Assembly: GCA_016712265.1 (NCBI GenBank)
Contig: JADJRJ010000030.1
Location: 1,240,001 to 1,304,000, forward strand
Direction of reading: 5' to 3'
DNA length: 64,000 bases
From: Gemmatimonadota bacterium
GTDB lineage: Bacteria; Gemmatimonadota; Gemmatimonadetes; Gemmatimonadales; Gemmatimonadaceae
Shown: positions 16,258-26,165 of the stretch, in pieces
Numbering within the stretch: position 1 is the stretch's first letter
Layout of the letters: the number at the start of each line of letters is the position of its first letter
Made by a program: the position numbers and the translations under genes
The notes under the pieces: model-generated
What the model was told of the DNA's origin: nothing
The model's input: only the letters and a program-made list of their open reading frames with translations
The model's database searches: none

Positions 16258-19200
16258 ATGCATGTGCCTCGTCTGTCCCACTGGTCCTGGCGAGCGTTCG
16301 CGCTCGCGCTGGTCATCAGCAGTCCCACTGCCGCACAAACGGGCGGTACCATCGCGGGTCGCATCACCGACCGCACCACCGGCGCACCGCTCGCCGACTC
16401 ACGCGTGGTCGTCGTCGGCACCACGCTCGAGACGATCACCAACGAACGTGGGGAGTATCGCCTGCTCAACCTGCGTCCCGGGCGCGTACAGCTCTCGGCC
16501 ATGCGGATCGGGTACCGGGCATCCTCCGACACCCTGCAGGTCGCGGCCGGACAATCTGTCACGAAGGATTTCACTCTTGCGGCCACCCTCACCACCCTGT
16601 CGGACGTCGTGGTGACCGGTACCGTGGGCAACCAGGAACGCAAGGCGCAGTCCGCCGTGGTCGCCTCCATCAGTGCGACCGACATCAAGGCCGGCGCACC
16701 AATCAACACGGTCAACGACCTGCTGCAATCACGCGTCGCCGGCGTCTCCGTGAACGCGGCCTCCGGGCAGGCCGGCGCCTCGCGCTCGATCCGCGTCCGT
16801 GGTCCGGCGTCGATCTCGCTCGCGAATCGTCCGATCGTCTTTATCGACGGCGTGCGCGTCGTCGAGACATCGTCCAACCTGGGCACGGGTGGACAGATCA
16901 CCGATCGCCTCAATGACCTCAACCCGGATGACATCGAGTCCATTGAGGTGGTCAAGGGTCCGGCCGCGGCCACGCTCTTTGGCGCAGACGCCTCCACGGG
17001 CGTGATCCAGATCATCACCAAGCGCGGGCGCGTCGGCTCCAACTCGTTCCAGCAGACGCTGCGGTCGGAGTACGGCAACGTCGATCGCAACTTCACGCCG
17101 CCCAGCAACTACGGCGCATGCACCGCGGCCCTCGTCGCCGCGAGCAGCACCAATCCCCTGTGCCGCGGGCAGGCCGTGGGCACCCTCGTTTCGGACAACC
17201 CGCTCATGCGCAGCGAGGCCTTCCGCACCGGATCGGACCTCCTGCTCGGTTGGAGCGGTCGCGGCGGCGGCCAGAACTATGGCTACTTCCTGTCGGTTGG
17301 GGCGGATCGCAATCTCGGCGTGCTGCCCAACAATGAGTTCAAGCGGTACAGCGTCCGCACCAACTTCAACTTCATCCCGACGCCGGCCCTGACCATCGAG
17401 GCGGGCATCCAGACGCTGCAGTCGACTTCCATCGTCCCGGACAACGACAACAACATCTACGGGTACCTCGGTGGTGCGCTCCTCGGCTCGCCGCTCACCC
17501 GACGTGACGACGGCCAGCCCGGACAGGATGGTTGGTTCGGCTTCGCTCGACAAGTGCCGGCGATCTCCGCGATCGACAACGACGTCACGACGCGACGCAA
17601 CATCCTGACGTCCAGCGGCACCTGGCTCCCCGCCGCCTGGCTCAAGAACCGATTGACCCTGGGCGCTGACCTCGTGCAGGATGAAGCCACCCGCTACTTC
17701 CCGCGGAATGCGGTGGGTCAATACGCCGGCCTGCTCAACACGGGCAACAACACGCAGACCCGCCTCAACGCGCAACGCTTTACCGCGGACTACATCGCCG
17801 ACATCAATCGTCGCTTTCTCTCCGAGGACAAGCTCGCCGTCAACCTGTCGGTGGGCGCACAAGCCATCGTGACGCGGACCGACTCCCTGGCCGCCACGGG
17901 ACAGGGATTCACGACGAACAGCTCCAACGTCATCGGCTCTGCGTCCACCACAACTTCCAACCAGCAGTTCAACGAGACCCGCCAGGTGGGCGCCCTGGGT
18001 CAACTGCAACTCGGCTGGCGGGACCGCCTCTTCCTGCAGCTCGGCGCGAGATACGATGACTTCTCGGCGTTCGGCACCGAGACGGACCCGATCTTCCTGC
18101 CCAAGGTCGGTGCGTCGTGGGTCGTGAGCGACGAGTCCTGGTTCGAACCCCTGGCGTCCACCTTTGGATCGTTCCGTCTTCGCGCCGCGTTCGGCACCAC
18201 GGGACGCGCGCCCCTCCCGGGCGCCGCCCTCACGACGTTGACGGCCGCACCCAATGCCGTCGTGAACGGCCAGTCGATCATCAGCGAGCCCGGTGCCGTC
18301 CCGCTCAGCCCCGGCAACGCGAAGCTGCGCCCGGAAAAGGGCACCGAGTTCGAAGCCGGTGTCGACATCACCATGCTGCGTGACCGCGTCCAGCTCGAGG
18401 TGGGCTTCTTCGACAAGCGCAGCCGGGACGTCCTCCTGCAGCGTCCGCTCCCCCCGTCCCAGGGCTTCCTCGCCAATCCGTTTGTGAACATCGGGGAAGT
18501 CCGCAACAGTGGATGGGAGGTCTCCGTCAACGCCGCGCTGTTCCGCTCGAAGAACTTCGACTGGGAATCGCGGCTGGCCATGAACACCCTGAACAGCCGG
18601 ATTGCCTCGCTCGGAGAGGTCGCCCCGTTCAATACCCTGAACCGCTTCACGACCGGGTTCCAGCCTGGCGCCTTCGTGTCCAAGCGTATCAAGTCGATCA
18701 ACGAACAGACGGGCGTCGTGACGGTGGCAGATACGTTCGAGGTCGTTGGTAACCTGTGGCCCACGCTCGAGGCGGGACTGACCAACACGGTGACCCTGTT
18801 CCGCAACCTGCGGCTGGTCGCCCTGGTCGACACCAAGCAGGACTTCACCGTCTTCAACAACGCGGACTTCTTCCGCGAGACGCAAGTCGTGCGCAGCAAC
18901 AATCGCCTCGATCCCACGCGGCTCTCGGCGCTGGAGCGCCTGCGACGGTATGGCAACCCCAATGCGGGGCAGGCGGCCTTTGTTCAGCTTAACGGCCAGG
19001 CCACCACGGTCAATGAGACCCGGGACGCCTATCTGCAGCCCGGCGATTTCATCCGCCTGCGCGAAGTCTCAGCCACGTACACCCTGCCCCGTTCCGTCAT
19101 CACCCGCTGGGGACCGGTCAACGCAGCTTCGGTCGGCATCGCGTTCCAGAACCTCGGCCTCTGGAGCGACTACGAAGGATTCGACCCCGAAGTCGTCTCG

Positions 19201-19287
19201 GCCGCCAACAACGACTTCAACCGCACGGACTTCTTTACGCTGCCGAACCCGCGGCGCGCCATCCTGCGCCTCAACCTCTCGTTCTGA
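16258..19287 (+). CDS. SusC/RagA-like TonB-linked outer-membrane transporter
   Basis: 1009 aa from ATG 16258 (GGGAG upstream). Signal peptide, then a carboxypeptidase-regulatory-like domain (about 28-115; GTIAGRITDRTTGAPLADSRV), then the TonB-dependent plug (about 120-245; VVVTGTVGNQERKAQSAV, SIRVRGPASISLANRPIVFIDG, ATLFGADASTGVIQIITKRG) and a beta-barrel to a terminal aromatic residue (LRLNLSF). This is the energy-dependent outer-membrane channel for large oligomers and works with the SusD-like lipoprotein encoded 8 bp downstream. No glycan-degrading enzymes are adjacent, so the substrate is open. Confidence 0.93.
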   Translation: MHVPRLSHWSWRAFALALVISSPTAAQTGGTIAGRITDRTTGAPLADSRVVVVGTTLETITNERGEYRLLNLRPGRVQLSAMRIGYRASSDTLQVAAGQSVTKDFTLAATLTTLSDVVVTGTVGNQERKAQSAVVASISATDIKAGAPINTVNDLLQSRVAGVSVNAASGQAGASRSIRVRGPASISLANRPIVFIDGVRVVETSSNLGTGGQITDRLNDLNPDDIESIEVVKGPAAATLFGADASTGVIQIITKRGRVGSNSFQQTLRSEYGNVDRNFTPPSNYGACTAALVAASSTNPLCRGQAVGTLVSDNPLMRSEAFRTGSDLLLGWSGRGGGQNYGYFLSVGADRNLGVLPNNEFKRYSVRTNFNFIPTPALTIEAGIQTLQSTSIVPDNDNNIYGYLGGALLGSPLTRRDDGQPGQDGWFGFARQVPAISAIDNDVTTRRNILTSSGTWLPAAWLKNRLTLGADLVQDEATRYFPRNAVGQYAGLLNTGNNTQTRLNAQRFTADYIADINRRFLSEDKLAVNLSVGAQAIVTRTDSLAATGQGFTTNSSNVIGSASTTTSNQQFNETRQVGALGQLQLGWRDRLFLQLGARYDDFSAFGTETDPIFLPKVGASWVVSDESWFEPLASTFGSFRLRAAFGTTGRAPLPGAALTTLTAAPNAVVNGQSIISEPGAVPLSPGNAKLRPEKGTEFEAGVDITMLRDRVQLEVGFFDKRSRDVLLQRPLPPSQGFLANPFVNIGEVRNSGWEVSVNAALFRSKNFDWESRLAMNTLNSRIASLGEVAPFNTLNRFTTGFQPGAFVSKRIKSINEQTGVVTVADTFEVVGNLWPTLEAGLTNTVTLFRNLRLVALVDTKQDFTVFNNADFFRETQVVRSNNRLDPTRLSALERLRRYGNPNAGQAAFVQLNGQATTVNETRDAYLQPGDFIRLREVSATYTLPRSVITRWGPVNAASVGIAFQNLGLWSDYEGFDPEVVSAANNDFNRTDFFTLPNPRRAILRLNLSF

Positions 19288-19295
19288 GCGATCCC

Positions 19296-20537
19296 ATGAC
19301 TGCATATACCACACTCCAGCGGACCCTGCTCGGCGCGTCATGCGCCGGGCTGATGGCCTGCACCGAGTTCCTGGCCGTGGACAATCCCAACGTGATCGAC
19401 GCCGACAACGTCGATCCGGTGGCTGACGCCACCACATTGGCCAACTCTGCACAGCAGAACTTCGCGGCCGCCCTCGGCTGGTCGATCATGTACCAGTCGT
19501 GGTTTACCGGAGAAGCACAGGTCGCCGAAACGTTCCCCACCCGCAACGAGTTCGGGCGGCGCGACGTGCAGCAAAGCAACGGCAACCTCAACACCGACCT
19601 CTGGGGCACGCTCAGCACGGCCGCGGCGTCCACCCAGCTGGTGCTGTCGCTTGCGCTGCCGACACCGACCACGAACCTCAACTTCGTCCGCACCGCACTC
19701 TGGCGCGGGTACTCGTTCGTGCTGATGGCCGAGACCTTCTGTTCAGGCACGGTCGATGCCGGACCGGAACTCACCACGGCGGTCCTGACGGATTCAGCCG
19801 TGGCCAGCTTCACGAGGGCCATCACCATCGGGAATGCCAACGGGTCCGCCGATGCCCGAGCCCTCGCGAACGCCGCCCTGGTCGGACGAGCGCGCGCGCA
19901 CTTGCAGGGCGGACGCAAGGCGCTGGCGCTCGCGGACGCGAACGCCGTGCCGGCCGGGTTCGTGTTCAACCTGGCGTACATCGACGACCTGGCGAACCGC
20001 AATCGGCTGGGGAATCGACTCTGGCAGTTCACCCTGGATCGTGGGTCCGTCAGCGTGGCGCCGGCGTTCCGGATCACGGACCCCCGGGTGAAGTTCAAGG
20101 CGCCGACGCAACATGCGCTGACGCCGCAGGATCCCTCATCAGGCGCGTTCTTCATCCAGGACAAGTACCCTGCCTTCACCACGCCCATCCGCGTGGCGTC
20201 CAAACTGGAGGCGGAGTATATCGCTGCCGAGGCCGGGTCAACTGCGGATCAGCTGTCGCTGATCACCGCCCGCCGCACGGCCAACGGCCTGCCCGCCTAT
20301 GCCAGCGGAACGGGCGCGAGTGACGTCCTCACCGAGCTGATGTGGCAGAAATCGCTCGACTTCTGGCTCGAGGGAAAGCGCCAAGGCGACATGCGGCGGA
20401 ATCCGAACAACATGACCGCGCTGCCCGTGCCGGGTTCGGTCTATTTCAAAGCCGGGTTTTCGCCGGTTGGGAGCGGTACCTGTTATCCGCTGCCTCTCGC
20501 AGAGCGCGATAACAACCCAAACCTGCGCGGCGGCTGA
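19296..20537 (+). CDS. SusD/RagB-like outer-membrane lipoprotein
   Basis: 413 aa; lipobox LMAC near residue 22, followed by the SusD-like FLAVDNPNVID segment. The helical TPR-type core is indicated by ALWRGYSFVLMAETFC, ARALANAALVGRARAHLQGG and a C-terminal W-x-E-G-K-R-x-G-D-x-R (FWLEGKRQGDMRRN), a common SusD feature. Only 8 bp separates it from the SusC gene, so the two form one uptake complex. Somewhat shorter than many SusD proteins (450-600 aa). A GC-rich hairpin follows. Confidence 0.9.
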   Translation: MTAYTTLQRTLLGASCAGLMACTEFLAVDNPNVIDADNVDPVADATTLANSAQQNFAAALGWSIMYQSWFTGEAQVAETFPTRNEFGRRDVQQSNGNLNTDLWGTLSTAAASTQLVLSLALPTPTTNLNFVRTALWRGYSFVLMAETFCSGTVDAGPELTTAVLTDSAVASFTRAITIGNANGSADARALANAALVGRARAHLQGGRKALALADANAVPAGFVFNLAYIDDLANRNRLGNRLWQFTLDRGSVSVAPAFRITDPRVKFKAPTQHALTPQDPSSGAFFIQDKYPAFTTPIRVASKLEAEYIAAEAGSTADQLSLITARRTANGLPAYASGTGASDVLTELMWQKSLDFWLEGKRQGDMRRNPNNMTALPVPGSVYFKAGFSPVGSGTCYPLPLAERDNNPNLRGG

Positions 20538-20565
20538 TTGTCACCGCGGTTCAATGCGAGGCGCG

Positions 20566-20594
20566 CTGGGCCCCGGGACACTTCCGGGGCCCAG
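20566..20594 (+). terminator. Hairpin terminator after the SusC/SusD pair
   Basis: CTGGGCCCCGG (20566-20576) pairs perfectly with CCGGGGCCCAG (20584-20594) around a 7-nt loop, 28 bp after the SusD stop. Confidence 0.75.
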
Positions 20595-20726
20595 TGTACG
20601 TCTGGCCCGCGAGCGCGCGCCGGTTGACCGTCTGGATTGAAGCACCTCGTTACTACAGTTGTCACGTAGCTAGCACGTGGCGGTCAGGGATTCGACGACG
20701 TATCGTGTCTGGTCCCATCGACGCCC

Positions 20727-22315
20727 ATGCCACTCGACCTGACATTCGCCTGGAGAAGTCTCACACGCGCGCGGGGGTTCAGCGTCGCCGTGATCCTCAC
20801 ACTGGCCCTGGGGATCGGAGCGAACACCGCGATCTTCAGCGTGCTTCGTGGCGTCGTGCTCCGTCCGCTCCCCCATCAGGACGGCGATCGTTTGATGTAC
20901 TTGCGGCAATCCGCAGCTGGACCTGGCGCAAGCAACATTGCCTTCTCGGTACCGGAAATCGAGGACCTGCGCACCGGCTCTCGCACGCTGGCGCAAATCG
21001 CCGAGTATTCGCCGCTGACGCTCAACGCGGTCGAGGAGGCGGACGCGTTTCAACTCGATGTGGGGCTGGTCACGGGCAACTACCTGAGTGTGATGGGGCT
21101 GCGTCCCGTCCTCGGCCGACCGTTCACGACGGGCGACGACGGGGCCGGCGCCGCACCAGTGGTGCTGCTGACCCATGGCTACTGGGCGTCGCACTTTCGT
21201 GGTGACAGCACGGTAGTGGGCCGAACGATGCGCATCGGGGGCCGGTCGGTCGAGATCATCGGCGTCCTGCAACCGGCGCCGTTCTTTCCGGGGCGTATTG
21301 ACGCCCTGATGAACATGTCGATCAGTGAGCACCACGTGAGCGCGCTCATGGTGCAGGGTCGCACACACCGGATGACGGAGGTGATCGCTCGGCTGGCCCC
21401 AGGCGCCTCGGTGGAGCAGGCGCGTGCCGAAGTCACGACGATTCGCCAGCGCATCCAGGCGACCTTTCCCGAGGTCTACGATGCGGCCTCCAACTATGCG
21501 GTGTCTGTGACGCCGTTTCGCGAGGTGCTGGGACGTGACGCGAGCACCCTACTGGGACTGTTAGTCGGGGTCGCGGTGTTCATCCTGGTCATCGGGTGTG
21601 CGAATGTCGCCAACCTCACCTTGATGCGCACGGTGCGCCGTGAACAGGAGCTGACGGTACGCGCCGCCCTTGGCGCCGGTACCCTGCGCCTGCGGCGGCT
21701 GCGGCGGCTCCTCCTGGCGGGCTCGATGCCGCGCCGGTCCCTGTGGTGTTCCTGCCGTTTGCCCAGGGCGACTTCCCGACGGGCGGCCTCGTGCTCCGCA
21801 CGGACGTGGCGGCGCCTTCGATCGCCACGGCGGCGCGGGCAATCGTCCGATCGCTGTCGCCGCAACAACCGATCGAAAACGTCATGACGGTCGACGCGAT
21901 CCGGGACGAGAGCGTCGGCCCGCGACGACTCAACGCCACCCTGGTGGGCGCCTTTGGCACCCTGGCGCTGCTCCTGGCCGCCGTGGGCATTGCCGCCGTC
22001 CTCGCCTTTGCCGTGAGCACCCGGATCACGGAGGTCGGCATCCGCATGAGCCTGGGCGCCACGCCGGCCAGTGTCCGGAGGATGGTGCTGACCGAGGGAG
22101 GTACCCTGGTCGCCCTCGGGCTATTGCTTGGGACCATTGGGGCGCTCGCCCTGGCTGGCGTCATCCGCGGATACCTGTTCCAGGTCGAGCCGTGGGACCC
22201 CATCACCCTGGTCGGCGTGGCGGCGGTCATGATGGCCATCGGGCTGGTGGCGAGCTGGGCGCCGGCGGCGCGGGCGAGCGGGATTCAGCCGTCAGAAGCC
22301 CTGCGGCGCGGGTAG
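20727..22315 (+). pseudogene. ADOP-type ABC permease (MacB/FtsX-like), internally deleted and frame-shifted
   Basis: The 5' part (20727 to about 21720) encodes the usual start of an 800-aa permease: ARGFSVAVILTLALGIGANTAIFSVL (first helix), a MacB periplasmic core and the second helix (LLVGVAVFILVIGCANVANL) up to AALGAG. The 3' part is in another frame (about 21722-22315), resuming at APVPVVFLPFAQGD and ending with the last three helices and SGIQPSEALRRG. The intact relative at 29208-31646 has roughly 250-300 more residues between these points (helices 3-4 and most of the second core domain). A deletion joined near 21700-21725, with loss of frame, explains this. Misassembly is an alternative. 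Confidence 0.8.
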
Positions 22316-22335
22316 TACCAGCGCGCACCAAATGG

Positions 22336-22359
22336 ACTGGGGAGCAGGCATTCCCCAGT
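22336..22359 (+). terminator. Hairpin after the permease remnant
   Basis: ACTGGGGA (22336-22343) pairs with TCCCCAGT (22352-22359), 8-nt loop. It lies between converging genes. Confidence 0.5.
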
Positions 22360-22446
22360 GCGAGGAGACACCCGTGAACTTCTCCTTCTCGTGGTGTGCA
22401 GGACCCGGAGCGACGGGTCGAGCCGAACCCGGCGCGCACGGAAACG

Positions 22447-23178
22447 TTAGCTGTTATCCCCGTACGCCCGCACACGATAGCGGAGCTCCAGGATCGCCGT
22501 GGGCGGTTCCGGCGGCGTCACGCCATATGGCGGATCCACGGACTGGGGCGGATACCACGGGCTCCAGTCGGCCCTGGGATCCGGGGTCCGCTTCATCGGT
22601 GGACGGAACATCTCATCGTGCAGGTCGCGAAGGCGCACGACGATGAACCGATTTCCTGCGCGATATGCAGGTCCCTGCACTGCCGGAATGATCGTGTACG
22701 CCCCTTCCACGCGCCGCGCCGACCACAACACCGTCGCGACCGGGCGCGTGCCCGACGTCTGCACCTCAATGTCGAAGGTGTTCGCGTCCCACGTCGCCGG
22801 CAGGCTCGCCGTCTTCACCCGCAGCTCCAGCTCGAGATTGGCGAGTGCCCCGCCGTACATCAGAGGGGCTTCGCGCAGGTTCATGAAGGCCCAGGTCGCC
22901 ACCACGACGGCCGCAATGGCGCCGAGCACGCCCAACGCCCCCGACGAGAGGTAGCTGCCGCCCTGGCCCGCCGGCGCCGAACGGGCATACAACACGACAC
23001 CCGTCACCAGCCCGATGAGTCCACCCACCAGGCCGAGCGCGACCATGAAGTAGCCGTGCGCGCCCTCGCGATTGGAGGCGTTGGTGACCTTCGCAATGAG
23101 AAGGGCAACCATGGCACCGATGACAATCCCCGCCACCGCGCCACCCAGTGCCCACAAAAGGCCGAACAGCTTGCGCAC
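22447..23178 (-). CDS. Membrane protein of unknown function
   Basis: 243 aa; GTG 23178 has GGAGG 6 bp upstream. Three hydrophobic segments lie in the first 100 residues (LLWALGGAVAGIVIGAMVALLIA; FMVALGLVGGLIGLVTGVVLY; ALGVLGAIAAVVVATWAFM). The remaining 140 residues look like a soluble beta-rich domain (LELELRVKTASLP, FDIEVQTSG, NRFIVVRLRD). No family recognised. Downstream neighbour of the PKD protein on the same strand, about 100 bp apart. Confidence 0.7.
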   Translation of the reverse strand: MRKLFGLLWALGGAVAGIVIGAMVALLIAKVTNASNREGAHGYFMVALGLVGGLIGLVTGVVLYARSAPAGQGGSYLSSGALGVLGAIAAVVVATWAFMNLREAPLMYGGALANLELELRVKTASLPATWDANTFDIEVQTSGTRPVATVLWSARRVEGAYTIIPAVQGPAYRAGNRFIVVRLRDLHDEMFRPPMKRTPDPRADWSPWYPPQSVDPPYGVTPPEPPTAILELRYRVRAYGDNS

Positions 23179-23279
23179 GAGGCACCTCCGCCCGAGGACA
23201 AGCCGGAAAGATACGCGTCGCGGCCCCGCCTGCGGGTGCGGTCAGCACCTGCGAACGAGGCCGCAATGCCGTGTGCGGC

Positions 23280-25292
23280 TCAGGGCACGTTGAACGTCTT
23301 GGTGAGTTGGCTGGTGAGGCCCCCGTTGTCCGTGACCTTGAGCGTCCAGGTCAGCGTACGCGGGCCGGGCCAGCTCCGCGTGAACGTCGGCGCGGTGGAC
23401 AGGACCACGCCCTTCCCGTTGGTCCAGCTCCAGGCCGCAATCGTCCCGTCCGGATCGCTGGAGCTACTGCCATCCACGGTGCACGTGTGCGCCGGTGCGG
23501 GAAGACAGCTTACCGTCCAGCCGACAACCGGTGGCTGGTTGGTTCCCCCGCCGGGGAGGTTGAGGGTCCTGGTGACGCTGCCCGTCAGTCCCCCGGCATC
23601 CGTGACAGTGAGCGTCACCGGGTACGCTCCCCCACTGGCGTAGGTATGGGCGACCGTCGCGCCGGTGCCGGTGCCGCCGTCGCCAAAGTTCCAGCTGTAT
23701 GAGACCACGCCGACGTCGTCGGTGGATCCCGTGCCGCTGAACGTGCAGGCCCGCGTGGTGTTGTTGCAGCTCTTGGTAATCCGCGCGACCGGGGGTTGGT
23801 TGGTCGGCGGCGCCACACTCGGGATCACGAAGTCCGTCACCTTGCCCCGGGTCCGATCGAACGTCCGCGAGCCGTGGGTTGCCCCATCCACCAGGAAGGC
23901 AATCGCGCCAACACCGCACAGCCCGACGTGGGTGAAGGTCACGACGCCCGCCGCGTTCGTCGTCCCGTTCATCGTCCGGTTCGTCCAGTAGTCATCCATG
24001 AACCGTCCAACCACCTGGGCATTCGCCAGCGGAGCCCCAGTCTCGCTCGTGAGGGTGACGGTCGCCGTCGTGCGATTGTACATGCTCCCGCCCTGGAAGC
24101 AGCTCCCCGGGTTCGCCGGATCCTGCACGAACTGCCCGGTCATGGCCAACGCACTGGCGACGATGCAGTTGGCACCGCATGGCACGGCCGGGGTCAGCTT
24201 CATCAATCGCGCGCTGCGCCCGAGAAAGATCGAGGCCAGCATCTGGCCCGAACTGTTGGCTGCACCCACACCGGTGACGCTCGCACCCCCGTACGCCGGC
24301 GAGAGCAGCGGGGCCAACGGTTGCGCCAGACCTGTCGGGCCCGCAGCGATCATCGCGGTGCTCTGCACCGACAACCCGACATCCTGGGCAGCGTTGATCC
24401 AGCCGATCCCGGAGCTTGACAGGTTCCCGGTGCCCACGCTCGAGAGTTGCTGCCAGGTACCGCTGGCTGACAGGCGGAAGGGGTAACGCAGGCCTTGGAC
24501 CGGCCTGATCATGAAATGCGCCTGATCGCCGTTGTCGTTAATCGCGCTCCCGTTGGATCCCGCGCCCGAAAAGCCTGCTGGGGGAGCGGGGAGCGGAGTG
24601 ACACTCGCCGGATTCCCCAACTGATACCAGGAGTTCCACGTCACCACCTTGCCCCCCGGGCTCATCGCGGCGGGCTTGTCGTTCGGGTACCCCAACGTCT
24701 TGAGGTCCACCATGCCGGTGCCCTGCGACCACATGAACGGGACCGTCAACGACGGGATTGCCCCCCCCTGGGTCGCCCAACCGACCATGCGACCCTGCTC
24801 GTCCAGACCCGCGACCTCCGCGCTCGACGTCCCGGGAAAGGTCCCCCGGTTTTGCGCTGTATAGGTCAGCCCATTCGGGGTCCAGGTGGCCACGCGGGTA
24901 CTGCTGCCAATCAGGCCAACCACCCCGCCGATCAGCCCCTGATTATTGATGAAGAGCGGGTATTGGCTGCTGCTCGCATACCCTGGAACCAGGGGAAGAA
25001 CGATCCGCGTCCCGCCCCTCCACACCACATTCTCGCGCGGAGGCAGGCAGAACGAGCCGCAGCCGGGATCAGTGTACGAGCGACCAATCACGTCGCCGGC
25101 ATCGTTGAGATCGGTGCCACTGGCCGCCGTAGACACGAAGTCCGCCACGTACATCGACGGCACCAGTGACGCCCCGGGCATTTGCACGGCAGAAGCGGCC
25201 GGTTCATGCCCGGCCGCCACGGGATCTGTTGCCTCGCCACAGGCCGCGGTCCATACCGCGGCCATCAGGACGACGGAAATGACTCCTCTCAT
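23280..25292 (-). CDS. Secreted lipoprotein with HAF/NHL-like repeats and two PKD domains
   Basis: 670 aa. ATG 25292 is preferred over GTG 25298 because GGAGAG lies 7 bp upstream. The lipobox TAAC gives Cys18. Residues 55-350 carry repeats of the kind DLNDAGDVIGRSY, INNQGLIGGVVG, LDEQGRMVGWAT and INDNGDQAHFM, as in extracellular HAF-repeat proteins. Residues 380-470 look like a Big-type sandwich (TVTLTSETGAPLANAQVVG). Two PKD domains follow (SYSWNFGDGGTGTG, then a second ending VTDNGGLTSQLTKTFNVP). Role unknown; probably surface adhesion or binding. Confidence 0.78.
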   Translation of the reverse strand: MRGVISVVLMAAVWTAACGEATDPVAAGHEPAASAVQMPGASLVPSMYVADFVSTAASGTDLNDAGDVIGRSYTDPGCGSFCLPPRENVVWRGGTRIVLPLVPGYASSSQYPLFINNQGLIGGVVGLIGSSTRVATWTPNGLTYTAQNRGTFPGTSSAEVAGLDEQGRMVGWATQGGAIPSLTVPFMWSQGTGMVDLKTLGYPNDKPAAMSPGGKVVTWNSWYQLGNPASVTPLPAPPAGFSGAGSNGSAINDNGDQAHFMIRPVQGLRYPFRLSASGTWQQLSSVGTGNLSSSGIGWINAAQDVGLSVQSTAMIAAGPTGLAQPLAPLLSPAYGGASVTGVGAANSSGQMLASIFLGRSARLMKLTPAVPCGANCIVASALAMTGQFVQDPANPGSCFQGGSMYNRTTATVTLTSETGAPLANAQVVGRFMDDYWTNRTMNGTTNAAGVVTFTHVGLCGVGAIAFLVDGATHGSRTFDRTRGKVTDFVIPSVAPPTNQPPVARITKSCNNTTRACTFSGTGSTDDVGVVSYSWNFGDGGTGTGATVAHTYASGGAYPVTLTVTDAGGLTGSVTRTLNLPGGGTNQPPVVGWTVSCLPAPAHTCTVDGSSSSDPDGTIAAWSWTNGKGVVLSTAPTFTRSWPGPRTLTWTLKVTDNGGLTSQLTKTFNVP

Positions 25293-25795
25293 GACCACTC
25301 TCCATTGGGGGATGGGTCCGGTCCGGACCCAGCTGTCGTTAGTTCAGGCGCCGTGCCACTCCGCACCGCGGACCGCCGACCGTTGGCCTGATGCCGCCCT
25401 ACGCTGGGAGGATATAGATATTCCGTTCACAAAACCGTGAGGATTTACACGCTCTCATGTGGGGGGCGACCTGAGTCGCGGCGAGACGGGGGAGCAGGTT
25501 GGTGTAACGTCTCGTTCCAGTCCGCGGCCGGCACAAGGTTGACCCTCCTTGCCTACGCCCCTCACAGCACGACCGCGCGGGAGGCAGCGCGACGGCCTTC
25601 GCGATCTTGCCGACGAAACAGCTGCGCGATGACTCACGCGCGACGCCTGATCCCGCCCTCCACCGGCTGGTCACATCGGGGCGATACCGCTGTTGCGTTA
25701 CGGTCGCCTCCCGGCGAAGCTCAAAGTCGGTCGTTTAACACTCCGAGGCGCCGGAACCGACGAGGGCCACGAAGCACGGCTCGAAGCACCTCTCC
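25293..25795. other. Intergenic region, about 500 bp
   Basis: No coding frame with family sequence or codon-position bias is seen. One AT-rich island (25411-25436) and a short inverted repeat, TCAC-N6-GTGA, at 25427-25440 sit 120-150 bp upstream of the divergent lipoprotein gene and may be part of its promoter; no clear -35/-10 pair is found. The rest is unremarkable. Confidence 0.4.
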
Positions 25796-26011
25796 ATGAT
25801 CTTTTCCTTCATCCTGGTTATTGGCGTGCTGTACCTCTTCACGCACTTCGACGGACGCATGCTTCGTCGCGAGCGTGAAGAGGCAGAATTGCATCGGCGT
25901 ATAGATCGGATTGAGCAGGCGATCGACGCGATCGCCAATCAGGTCGAGGTCATCCGCGATCGGACGGAACCGGGCCCGCGCGGCCTCCTCCCCGACCAAC
26001 GCCAGGAGTAG
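25796..26011 (+). CDS. Small membrane protein, PspB-like layout
   Basis: 71 aa: one N-terminal helix (MIFSFILVIGVLYLFTHF), then a charged, heptad-like coiled coil (REREEAELHRRIDRIEQAIDAIANQVEVIRD). This topology and length match phage-shock protein B and related short helix-plus-coil proteins. No good Shine-Dalgarno precedes the ATG, and no psp genes are nearby, so the name is only descriptive. Confidence 0.55.
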   Translation: MIFSFILVIGVLYLFTHFDGRMLRREREEAELHRRIDRIEQAIDAIANQVEVIRDRTEPGPRGLLPDQRQE

Positions 26012-26165
26012 ACGCCAAGGCCTCCCGGCCCGCGGAGCAATCACATCGGCGCGGGAAGGGACTTTCGTGTGTGATGGCGAGTGAAAACGGGCCGGCAAGC
26101 GGACCCGGGTGTTGGCGCGTAAGATCAGGTCCAGCGCCCCCCGCCAGACTCCCCACGCCAAGCCC

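Noticed and set aside
16729..18885. 718-codon open frame on the minus strand under the SusC gene
   Set aside because: Shadow of a high-GC gene: composition is Arg/Val/Asp/Gly-rich with no family sequence, and the plus-strand SusC protein is unmistakable.
22396..23643. 415-codon plus-strand open frame across two genes
   Set aside because: Spans two well-supported minus-strand genes with signal/lipobox and Shine-Dalgarno evidence; no domain in the frame itself.
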